Below are positions 25,594 through 35,779 of a DNA stretch of 64,000 nt, piece after piece (position 1 is the stretch's first letter; each line of letters starts with the position of its first letter). The stretch spans positions 5,418,183 through 5,482,182 of the forward strand of contig NC_031477.1 in assembly GCF_000006565.2 (NCBI RefSeq), written 5' to 3'. The notes below the pieces were generated by a model that was not told the origin of the DNA, searched no databases, and was given only the letters and a program-made list of their open reading frames with translations. A program made the position numbers and the translations under genes. Source of the stretch: Toxoplasma gondii ME49 (lineage: Eukaryota; Apicomplexa; Conoidasida; Eucoccidiorida; Sarcocystidae).

Positions 25594-26369
25594 TGACTTT
25601 AAACAACGCTGCCACCTTTGGCATTTTTGCATCCAGGGTGATATTTTGTCAATCCTTTCTTCAGCTGAGTATTCATATGGCATGTTACAGGTTTGTGTGT
25701 GATGAACAAGTTCCATCGGCGCGCTGGCTGACGCGTTTGTTGTGTGGAAGCTTGACGGCAGGCCTCCAAGTCTCATGCGCAGTCGGCGTGTCAAGGGGTG
25801 GCACGGAGCGGTGGTGGTTCAACTGAGTGCTTTAGTCGCCACCGCAGTAGGGATGACTTTCTTTAAGAAGACGTTCGCGTGCCACTATTTTCACTCGTTT
25901 GTTTGGTGTCTTTGTTGTGTCTCTTCCCCGTGACCTTCCGGGGAGCCAGGTCACCGCTAGGCAGCCGACTCGCAAGGCAGGCAGCACCGCTGTGTGTTAG
26001 AGAACAGGAACTGTCTTGCTCGGTGCTCCCGCTGTGAACTCATGCAAACCATTTGTCGTGGCGTTCTCTTCTACGGTCTTTCTTCCCATGAGACATAAAT
26101 ATGCGTCATGGGTTATCTGTATTCAGCAAACGTGTGGCCTTTCAAATTCCGTAGTCTCAAAGCAATACGCTGCGTCACCTCTCGACCTGCGACACGGACT
26201 TCGATCTGTACACGGCGCGCTCGGTCTCTCGTGGGGGCTAGCAGGAGTCGTTAAACTTCTAACTGCGCTAAAAGGGGATTGAGTTATTTGACGAAAAGTA
26301 ACTTCCCAGGAAGAAGGGCCTCCGTTTCGGCCTCTCGTTCATATTTGACGTTTCAGCACCGTTCTCGAG
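25594..26369. other. Intergenic between tRNA-Cys and oxidoreductase
   Basis: Contains the tRNA 3' flank and the presumed promoter of the next gene. I see no gene here. Confidence 0.5.
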
Positions 26370-28686
26370 ATGGCAGTTGCGAAGTTGGACGGCAAGACGT
26401 TGCCTGCGCTGCGTCTTGCCCTATGTGGTGAAGGCAACGCAGGTAAGCTACTGATTTTGTCCTGGGGCGGTCTCTGGACTCTCATTAATACAGATTCAGT
26501 TTTCTTCCGTTGCAGGCATAACTGATCCAAGGTGCTACGCTGACCAACCAGCCAACTAGTTGACCATTTCTCGATCGCGGCGGATATGCATAAGCGTGCC
26601 ACGTAGTGTCTCACGGAAACTCGCAAGTCATTGAAGAGCAGAGAGTACTTGATACAGTTTTTTCTGTTGTCTTCTGCAACAGTGACGACTTGGTGGGCGG
26701 CAATGCTGCTACAGTCAGCGGCATTTGAGGTGGTTGCTGCGTGGTCCCGTGACAAGAGCGAATCCCTCGATATCGCACAGGCATTGACCGCTAACGGAAA
26801 AGGCACGGTGAATGCTTACTGGGAAAAGACCGGCGATTTAAGCGGCATTGGCACGCGACCTGGTTCTGCTGTACAACGAGCTGGGGCAGGAGAGACGGGG
26901 CTCGATGCTCTGTTGCAACGCGATGATGTTGATGCATTCATCCTAGTGCTGCCCGAAGACTCGCATGTGAGTTTTCTTGAAGCATATGCGCGTTGTATGG
27001 CCACGCGAACGTGTTGCCAAGCATAGTACAAGAAATAGGTGCCACTGAATTGGTGGATCCAACACTATAGCTTTGCCACCATTTCTTCACCAGTGTGTTC
27101 CCGTGCACTACAGGCGATCGGTTTTATGGTGATAGTAATGCCACCTTTTTTACAATGTGTTCGCAGACCATTGTTCTCGGCGAAATCTTCCAAAAGTGCC
27201 CACGAAAGCATGTTTTTTCGGCCAACCTTCCTTCCTTCAATCCGTCTATTATGAAGCATCTAATCTCGCTGTACAATACCGTCTCGTTGGGTCCTAGCCA
27301 AGGGTCTGAGACAGGTAGACGACCTGGAGTGTGGAGTGCCTGCAGCGTCTTCAAGCATGAGGTGGCCGTGTGCAAGCTGCAAGCGATTTTGAAGGATCTG
27401 GGACCGATTGTTTCCGGAGAGCTCATCGCTACCTCCATGATGCAGAATGTCACTGTTACCAGCGCCGGCAGTTTCGGCGGCAAACGCGCGCCTCGCACAG
27501 CAGCACAACAACGAGGTACGAGACATTAGTCGGAAGCCGCCGTTCCATGATGTCCATCTGGTTGTCACATCAGACAAGTATTCCATTATGCATTTAGATC
27601 ACGTGTAGAGGACATGAAAGTACCGGGAAACTGTCTTCGTCGAACCGCAGAAGTGTACTAATCAGGTGGTTGTGCATGGCGATCGTGTGTGTCGTTCGCT
27701 GTTTCCTCGTGCAGAGCTGCTGAGTGCTGTCTGTTCAGCATACAGCGGTCTTCTTCGACATCTGTTGGGCGATTTGGATTCCCTATCAGCCGTTCGCGGC
27801 TCAAGTGGTAAGTGGCATCATACTTTCCGGATATGCAACGTCCGCAACAAAGGACCTGGGAAGTGCGAATTTTTTCGTCGCCGCGTACAGAATAGTGCAT
27901 TTCTGTTCACTCTTTAGTTATGGCCCTCTGCATTTCAAGGATAAGTCCAGAAGATGGGGTCGAACGGTTCTCGTCATCGTTCAGGTTTGCTTGCCAGTGG
28001 CGATTTGTGTTTGTTTGCAGCGACGCTATGCGGCCAAATGCATTTTCAGAGGGGCGCTAACGTAGCTGTGACGGTAGATCTCCTCAGCAAAACGAATATG
28101 TTTTCCTTCACCATATGGGGCATTAAAGGCTTTGGCCGTCTGACTTGGGACGAAGAAAAGAAAGCGTTTGAGGTGCAAAGGTATCTTCATCACTATGAGC
28201 ATCCTACTCTCCACCCTGTGACTGGACCGACATGGTCAGTTAAGGTAAGCTTGTAACTCGGCGAATGTCTACAGTTTAAGTATAAGCGGAGTCTTTCGGG
28301 TCTCGTGCCTTTGGCCCCTCGAAGGCCATGCAGTGGACCACGAGGTGTTGGGGCGTATATAAGCACAAGTCCTCTTGAATTTTTCTGTCAGTCCGTTCTG
28401 AGCGCTGCCAATCATTGTTGTCTCTCTTCTTCATGCTGTTTTGAGCAGTAGGGTGGTCCGCAGTTCGTACCTTTGAAGGGTGCATAACGGGTAGTGGCTC
28501 GCAGTCATTGTCGTTGGTTTGCGTTGTTTTTACATCCCTCAGCAATGGGTCGAAACCATCTGGCATACTGCAAAAAGAGAAGGCATCAAGGAATCGAACC
28601 CTCAGAAGCCTGAGTTCATGCTGGTGGACCTGGTGACAAGCACTGCAATGGTGGATTCTGACGGTGGTATTGTCCGGCTGTGGTAA
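26370..28686 (+). CDS. Gfo/Idh/MocA-family oxidoreductase-like protein, divergent
   Basis: Six exons, 26370-26442, 26683-26966, 27167-27515, 27715-27807, 28021-28244 and 28543-28686, give 1167 nt (388 aa) with phases closing. The layout matches NAD(P)-dependent Gfo/Idh/MocA enzymes. A dinucleotide-fold start (ALRLALCGEGNA) is followed by FEVVAAWSRDKSESLDIAQAL and the family hallmark VDAFILVLPEDSH. The C-terminal half has beta-rich segments (GQMHFQRGANVAVTVDLLS, MFSFTIWGIKGFGRL). At the place of the usual KHVxxEKP catalytic lysine motif it reads KHVFSANLP, so the conserved lysine is missing and catalysis may be lost or altered. Substrate unknown. A donor-like GTAAGA overlaps the stop at 28683, so an extra 3' exon cannot be excluded. 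Confidence 0.8.
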
Positions 28687-29429
28687 GAGAGAATAATCAC
28701 CTCGCAGGCGAAAGCAAGCCAACGGTGCATGTACGCACGAATTGATGTGAACTGTCACGCTGCTCTTACGTGTGTTGATTGTTCCTGGCTTCGCAGCGCA
28801 ACTCCTCAGAGCCGTCCCGACACCAACGCGCAGAGTCAACGGGTTTCTCAATCGCGTCGCGAGGACAACGAAGTGCTAGCAGCTGCATGAGCGACTCTAT
28901 CAGAGAGCGGCATTTCTATGGAATCACTAAATTTCATTGATCAAACCTCCTGAGGGGAGTAAACCGCAAAGCTGCGTGTCTGCTGTTGGGACTGCGAGTC
29001 CTGTCGAAAACTGCTCAAAAGGTCACGTGCCGTTAATTTGTTTTGCTGGTGGAGCATATGTTTCTTCTGATAGGCGTTCCGGATGGAGAATTAGTAATTT
29101 CTCGTGTTTTCTTTGCCGAGTGAAACTGCGCTCTTCACGGCTTAAAAAACACGGACGCCCCCAAAGGTTATCATACTTTCCAAGTGTCGAAAACTTCACT
29201 AGCAAATCTGTGATTACACGAGGCTGCGAAAAAAACACAGAGAATGGGTACGATGGGTGCTTGCCAGTGTCCCGCCACAGTCGTCAGCGTTCTCGAGTGA
29301 CGTGGCGGAGAAATGATCTGATACGCCAAGCTGCAATGCCCAGATGTGGAGTTTAAACTATGCTGCTGGTGTCGCAGACGTTTTCTTCCAGTTGCTTTAT
29401 TTAGAGTTCAATTGCACAATTACGTTTCC
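28687..29429. other. Intergenic 3' of oxidoreductase
   Basis: No supportable gene. Plus-strand open stretches around 28937-29356 have no splice or family support. Confidence 0.4.
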
Positions 29430-30560
29430 ACGTGTTATCAGCTCACGCTCAAACACCCCAACCACAAACGGTGGAATACTTTGTGATTCTTGACGACTGG
29501 TTAGTACTCGTGTGTCACGGAGGAAATTGTCAGTCTGTTGTTGCTCGGGGAACGAGTAAATCTCTTGAAAGGATAGTTGTGCCCCGCTGTGGCAGATGTT
29601 CTTCAGTTTTTGGATAGGGATCTATGTACAGAATTCAAGCTTGCATTTAACACAGTCCTTAGAGAACTTACATGGTCTTGCTTCCCGCTAGTAGCGATCT
29701 ATGTCCATTAGAATCTTCTTTTCCCGTAGACACTACATCGCATCTGTACCCTTTCTCGTGAACTATTAACTTCCTGAAGGCGGCACGCGCCGTGTCGTTT
29801 TCGGCGGTAGCTCTCAAGTGACTCGTGTCATCGATAGGTTTATGTTCATGATCATTCGCATCATCCACCATTCCAACAGAAGCCCATTGATCGAACTTCG
29901 CGACACAGGGATCGCTCAGGGCTCCTGGATGTGTAAAAACGCAGAAGGTCCATGTAGAAGCATTTCAAAAAGTGGCGGTGTGGCTCTCGATGTTGCGAAC
30001 TGTCGATTAACTCCAGCGCGACCAGACGCGAAACTTCAGCAGAGCACCTTGACTAGGCAACAGTTACCTGGATGTGGAGTCTTCCGGGCGAGGAAAGTGT
30101 CCTCAGTTTCAGCAAATATGGAAAACGATCGTAGTTGTCGGGGCAGTTGCCGACCGTGGTATAGTTACGCGGGCGTTCCCTTGCGCAATCAGATACTATG
30201 TCCTGCTTCGCAGCTCTGTCACCAGGTAATTTGACGAATCTCTGGGTCCCTAAAGTGTAACCTTGTGCTGGCGTCATATTTGGGCCAGGGTTTTTGCATC
30301 TTCCGCATTACATTTCAAACCGAGTGAGGATGCGTGCGCCTCCATTCCGGTGAATAGTTTCCTGTGCCTCTTCTTTCTCTACACGGTGTCATTCGATGCG
30401 GTGAAGTGATAAGGGTCCTTTTCTGGAAGCCACTTTCTAATGTTGTCAGTAGATAGCGTGGATGTGAGAACACCGATGTCTTCTTCAGAAGAGTCAAGCA
30501 TGATAGACAAGCCGAATCGGCGGCACGGTACTCACGGACAACAACCATATTTCTTGTTCA
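29430..30560 (-). pseudogene. Coding-like segments in shifting frames: unresolved gene or decaying relic
   Basis: On minus I read a run of protein-like stretches that cannot be joined in one frame. They are, 5' to 3': DSSEEDIGVLTSTLSTDNIR..., ETIHRNGGARILTRFEM, RPRNYTTVGNCPDNYDRFPY..., LVALELIDSSQHREPHRHFL..., FDQWASVGMVDDANDHEHKP... and LKNICHSGAQLSFQEIYSF... . They are separated by only about 20-60 bases or overlap directly, too close for usual coccidian introns. A good donor (GTAAGT at 29675) precedes the last stretch by only 50 bases and the phases do not match. Either this is a gene with very short introns that I cannot resolve, or a pseudogene with several frameshifts. I recognise no family. 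Confidence 0.4.
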
Positions 30561-31334
30561 TGGTCCCCCAGGCTAGCTTAACTCTTTCAAGCAAGGAATT
30601 TGAAGTTTCCGACTCTGGAGCAAAGGTATTTCTTTCCCCGGGCTGGTTCGTTACGCAACGCCGGTGTTTTCACTTTGGTTTCGCCCTTCTGAAACACCGT
30701 TAGCCCGAACCGGATTCACGCCAACATATAGCCACTCAGGATTTGAAAGCATTAGACGTAGTCACTTTTTTGTCATAAAGCGTTTATATTAAGATTGCCG
30801 AGCCCCTGCACTCGAAAATGTTACTAACTACCAAGCTTCGCCGGAACAGCGGTCACAGCAGCACATCAGTGCGTCAGGACGGAAGCGCCGCGAGAGGCAT
30901 TTGCCGGAAACCGTATGTGCTCTAACGTGCTTGTATAATAAAGCAGCTGACTCTTGCATCCCAGAAAAACAGTCGTGGTTGTCCAAGACAAGCAGCTGCT
31001 AATGGAAAATGGAAGCCGGTCAGGTGGCTCCGCCAATGCTACCTTTCGACCTTATACCCAGTGTAGTAGAAAAGGTGGGGGCACAGCATCGGGATGCTGG
31101 TGCAACTCCGGTGGACAAGGGACGCTGGTTGATGGCGCGCCAGCAAAGATGCGCTGCTGGAAGAGGCCGGCGGCCGCCTGTTGCATGCACCCTGCGATCG
31201 AGAACGGAGTCGCTTATCGTTCTTGCCCATGGCGAAATACCACGACTGTTGAGCAGTAGCATGTTCCTTCAGGGACACAGAAAAATGCTGCTGCAATTCT
31301 TGTGAATTCTCTTCTTCCCCTTACGATAGAGACG
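30561..31334. other. Intergenic upstream of RPS2
   Basis: Presumed RPS2 promoter and 5' untranslated region. Two short open frames occur but I cannot support a gene. Confidence 0.5.
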
Positions 31335-33776
31335 ATGGCAGGTGAGGAGGGTTTTGAGGAAATTCATGTGCTTTCCGAGGGCAAACTGAATCCCCACATT
31401 GAAATTGGCCGCCAGCTCGCGTGTTCCGTCTGCCGTGTTGTGGGGGAAAACGGTGGAGACAGCGTAGGCATTCCCCAATGAAGAGATGACCCAGAACGGT
31501 TTTTTTTGTGCGTGTTGCCTTTGTTTCTTTTGAGAATGGCGGGGTTTGCCTTTCAGAAAGGAGGGAGAATGTTTGTCTGCCGTGGCAGGGGTAACGCACG
31601 CGGCACAGCAACCAGGCAGGCGGTCATGCAAACGGTCGGTACCCCCGGATTCCTTTGTAGTCTTTGCGATCTCTGTATTTCACAATGTCACGCACGAAAC
31701 AGTTAAATGCGTTCGTTCTGTTATGTGAACAACGTGGTTTTGTGTATGTGGCAGAGGCGGCTGCCGCTGCATGCTTCACCTCTTACTGGGGAGCTGCGTG
31801 CCTGGGTGAGTTGATGGGAGAAGCGTGTTCTAAAGATGGTGCTCGCGTTGTGGGTAGTTCGGTGGAGAATGCAACAGTCTCTCTGCATGGACGGTGGAGG
31901 GAAAGGTTACTCTAGGGCCAGAAACTTCTCTCCTTGTGTTTGAGTTCTCCAATCACTGTTGTGTACTCGACGGTGCTGTGTTTTCCTGTAGAACGCGGCA
32001 GCTTTGGACGAGGCTTCGGCCGAGGGGGAGGGCGTGGCAGAGGACGCGGCCGTGGAAGAGGCCGAGGAGGAGCAGAAGACGACTTGAAAGACTGGGTGCC
32101 TATCACCAAGCTGGGGCGCCTCGTCCGTGATGGAAAAATCTCCTCCATCGAAGAGATCTACCTCTTCTCTCTGCCCATCAAGGAGTACCAGGTACACTGG
32201 GCGTTGAACGATTTCCGGCGCATATGTCTTCATAGTCGGTGTGATGTATCTCTTTCAGGGAGGCTGACATTTTCCAGGAGGAAGTCATGTTCTTGTGACA
32301 CATATTTTCTCAGTGAACGCCTCGCTTCATCTGTGGCGAAGAGTGTCGAAGGTGTCCAGGGTCAACATGATAATACTTCTGAGAGTTGTTACACCATACT
32401 GACGGTTTGGCAGGCACCTGAGGAATTGGGTGACAACATTTGCATGCAACTGTTCAACAGTCATGGTGATGAAAATCGAATTCCCCTTCCTTACGAAAGG
32501 ATGAAGGAGTACCTTTTCCGCAATGCTTTGGACTGACATGACTGTTGAACAAAGTGGAATTGTTCAAGTGCACGTTGGTGGCGTCTTTCTGCTTTTTTTC
32601 GACGTTTTGGGCTGGTGCTAAGTCCGAAGTGTGGTCACGACTGTGTAAATGATATTTCGATTCCGGTTAGTGGTTTGTAGTGTGCATAGTTTTTTCAAAA
32701 TAGAATTTTCTATTTTGTTTCAGGGTGGTAGACGCGACTGAAGTGCTCTGTGGTCGTGGTTCTTTATGGCACGTCTTGAGAACAGAGTGATCTCGTGTGT
32801 AGTTCCTTGGGGGTGGATTGAATTGGCCCGAAAATATACGTTTTTTGGCTTATCTTGTCTGTGTAAGCAAATGGGGGTCAGCCTGTTCGTCAGTGTGACA
32901 GATGTGCGTATTTTTGTTTTTTTATTTTTTTCTTCTCAGATCATCGATCACTTCTTCCAGCCTGGGAACTGCGCTGCACCCCTGAAGGATGATGTGATGA
33001 AGATCATGCCTGTCCAGAAGCAGACCCGTGCCGGTCAGAGGACTCGTTTCAAGGCCTTCGTCGCCGTTGGTGACTCCAACGGCCACTGCGGCCTTGGCGT
33101 CAAGTGCGCTAAGGAGGTTGCTACTGCTATCCGAGGAGCCATCATTGCGGCCAAGCTCAGCCTTGTCCCAGTACGGTAAGTGTTTGCAAAGACATTCGTT
33201 GGTCAGGCTGGTGCCGGTCGTCTTGGTAATCGTTGCTTCTGGTGTACGCATGAGCAACAGCAAGTGTTTTTTGTGGTTTTTTGGTTCGCAGCCGAGGATA
33301 CTGGGGGAATAAGATCGGTGAGCCGCACACTGTGCCCATGAAGGTTTCGGGCCGATGCGGATCTGTGCGTGTCCGTCTCATCCCCGCCCCCCGTGGCACG
33401 CACATTGTCGGCGCTCCGACCACCAAGAAGATTCTGGGTTTCGCCGGCATCAAGGATTGTTTCTCCAACTCGAAAGGATCTACGAAGACGAGAGGCAACT
33501 TCATGAAAGTAAGCGTCTTCAGTGGACGGTCGCTGCCAACAGCAGCTTGATTATTTTGATTTTTCCGTGAGTGTGTTCTGTTGTTTATTCTTTGTTTTGT
33601 TTTTTCCGTGGCATGTTTCTTTTCAGGCGTTGTTCGATGCTCTTAGCCAGACCTACGGGTACCTGACACCCGAGCTGTGGACTCCGACCGTTTACACGAA
33701 GTCTCCGTACCAGGAGTGGTCCGACTACCTGGCTCGCACGACCAAGGACAGTGCTGTGTCGCGACCGCTCGCCTAG
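31335..33776 (+). CDS. RPS2: 40S ribosomal protein S2 (uS5)
   Basis: Small-subunit protein uS5 at the mRNA entry side of the 40S ribosome. Five exons, 31335-31341 (only ATG GCA G), 31992-32191, 32940-33175, 33292-33508 and 33627-33776, total 810 nt (269 aa) with all phases closing. The N-terminus has the eukaryotic RG-rich tail ([16 protein letters not shown]), a typical arginine-methylation substrate. The S5 core follows ([69 protein letters not shown]), ending in [13 protein letters not shown]. The 7-base first exon, carrying just the start codon, is usual for ribosomal protein genes. Intron 2 holds a box C/D snoRNA candidate. Confidence 0.97.
32451..32551 (+). ncRNA. Box C/D snoRNA candidate in RPS2 intron 2
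   Basis: A perfect 15-base inverted repeat, 32451-32465 with 32537-32551, brackets a C box (GTGATGA, 32466-32472) directly after the left arm and a D box (CTGA, 32533-32536) directly before the right arm. The C to D span is 71 nt, typical for C/D snoRNAs, and a degenerate C' box (GGATGAA) lies near 32499. The element is sense-oriented in an intron of a ribosomal protein gene, the classic host. The guide would be the bases just 5' of the D box (about 32516-32532). I have not matched it to an rRNA target. Confidence 0.72.
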
Positions 33777-34543
33777 AGAGTTTTGCATCTGATTGCGTGC
33801 GTTGTTAGCTGTTGCATTGTGGCCGTCATATCTAGACCGGTCAAGTTACGCATGCATTGTGACGTCTCCAAAGACTGAAGTTCGCACTGAAAGACGCTTC
33901 TGTCCTTACGCGCTCTCAAAGCCTACCTCATAGGCGGAAACGTTCAAGCGTAACATCTCGGCGGGTGCAGCCGTAGCACTTGCTGAACTAATAACCGTCG
34001 AGCTGCCGTTGCGCCGACACTGCAACTCGCGAGTAGTTACCCCTTGAATGTCAGGTCGCAGTAGCGCACCTCAAAGAGGAGACATGGCACCAGTTCACTG
34101 TTTTCTCACATTCTAAGTTTTGTCTAGAGGCATATCAATCATACGAAATAGCTTCCCCAGAATGTATAATGTTGCTAAAAAGCACAAGTAGCAACATTGG
34201 GAGGCAACGAATGTACACCGCTAACTGCTTTCCGTGGAGGCATTCCTTGTGGGTGCACGCAAAAACATGCGACTGACGTGTACATGCATTTACAAGAGTA
34301 GGTGTTTATTTTGTGTTTGACGCTGTTCCTAGTTTTCTTCAGTACGGGCTCCTGTTGCGAGCTGAAACCAGTCTCGCGTCTTTTGGACAACTAATGGCAG
34401 GCAACCAGGCCAGCCGGGCATGCAAGTCAAGACGGCAGCTGTAGCTCAGCGGTGGACATACACGTCAGGATGCACGTCAGTGCCACAGTGGAACAACTCT
34501 GGACCTTCTTCGAAGCCACGAATTCTTTGCTGTCGTCGAAAGC
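33777..34543. other. Intergenic 3' of RPS2
   Basis: RPS2 3' untranslated region and the presumed promoter of the next gene. A 9-base perfect inverted repeat (34168-34176 with 34190-34198, 13-base loop) is the only structure seen. An isolated tRNA A-box-like motif near 34440 has no B box. Confidence 0.5.
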
Positions 34544-35692
34544 ATGAACTCATATCCTCGGGTGGACCGCGTATTCAAAGATTCGAAGATGTGGCAGGTG
34601 ATTATGGTTGCGTGTCTTGTGGTCGGTGCGGAGAGCATGTCCATGTCTGATACGGAGCATAATACATCTTCGTTCATGAAAGAAGTCTCAACGTTCAGCG
34701 GTGAGCGTGAAACATTAGTCCCCATAACACTGCATATTCGCTGCTTGTGGTAGGATACCTGAACTCATTCCTGGATATGCTGTATCCACTGCCGGACAAG
34801 CACCACAACCACAAAGAGGTCTCGACCGTTCAAAAGAAGCTTCTAGAAGATCTTTCAGGTCCGCCTGAAACTTCAGCAGCAACACTGAGATCTGTCACTG
34901 TCCACCCACAGATCCTGCTACCACTTATGCGGTATGGCAGGCTGCCATGGAGCTGGCGCAGGAACACACCGATCCTTCTTCAAAAACCCAACCTCGCAGA
35001 CTCATTCCAGATGCAATCATGTTTTTGGTAAGTGGGTAGAGCCCCATACTCAAAATGAAGTGTCACATGCCTTATCTTCTGTCCAGGTGAAAGCGGCTGA
35101 CGCGAGTAGGAATCCCTTTGTTCCCGAGAAAGGGCTACTGTCTCACACGTGCGGGTGCTGCAGCGGAATCTGGGGAAACAGCAGTCGCTACGAAACTTCG
35201 AAATGAGGCAGCGATAAACCTGCACCTAGCAATGAAGCAAATGGAGTAAGAAAGCATGCCATCGCGAGTAAGAACTCGTGTTCGACCGATGTTACGCATC
35301 AGGCAGCTCCTCGGACTCAACAGACCTGCTGGTGATTGGCAAGCTCTAGCGGATCATGTGAGTGGTTCCTCGCACTGCATTCTCTTTGTAAAGTCGAGTT
35401 CCATCATAACAAATCATCAGGGGTCGATGCTGTGGCGACGCAAGAATAACGAAGTGGCAGGGCGTGCAGCTGCCATGTTGGATGACATTGCGGGAATGTA
35501 AATGGTGCGTTACCCCTGCACTGTTTCCTTCTACACGGTGCACAATGCAGGTATGATGACGCGGGGCAGCGCCTGTTGCAAATTAGGGAAGAACGAGGGA
35601 TCGTCGGATACAGGATGCAAAAGCTAGCAGAGCTACAGAAAAGTATCCAGGAAACACAGCAACACCGGAAATTGATGGGCCGAGCGAGGTAG
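34544..35692 (+). CDS. Unrecognised predicted secreted helical protein
   Basis: Not recognised. Seven exons, 34589(or 34544)-34700, 34754-34858, 34912-35027, 35094-35245, 35303-35357, 35421-35497 and 35551-35692, close in phase to 252 aa (267 aa from the upstream in-frame ATG at 34544). The N-terminus is signal-peptide-like (MWQVIMVACLVVGAESMS). The rest is mostly helical and charged. VQKKLLEDLS and TTYAVWQAAMELAQEH come early, and the last third is heptad-like (LRNEAAINLHLAMKQMEQLL, MQKLAELQKSIQETQQH). No transmembrane helix is seen after the signal. Exon 4 is open only from the second AG (35092-35093); the first AG at 35085-35086 leads to a stop. The architecture (signal plus coiled coil) is common among coccidian secretory-organelle and vacuole proteins, but that assignment is inference. 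Confidence 0.62.
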
Positions 35693-35779
35693 CTTTTTTC
35701 AGCTATAGGAGGCTATGAACGAGACTGGAAGCGTGAGCGTTTTAACTAGCGATGCTAGTATCTTGTTTCACACCACACT

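Noticed and set aside
28276..28851. 191-codon minus-strand frame over the last oxidoreductase exon
   Set aside because: Antisense to a phase-consistent coding exon; no family signal.
34168..34198. 9-bp hairpin downstream of RPS2 as a terminator
   Set aside because: RNA polymerase II genes do not use intrinsic hairpin terminators; likely incidental.
34430..34500. tRNA-like A box (TAGCTCAGCGG)
   Set aside because: No B box, no T arm and no acceptor pairing.
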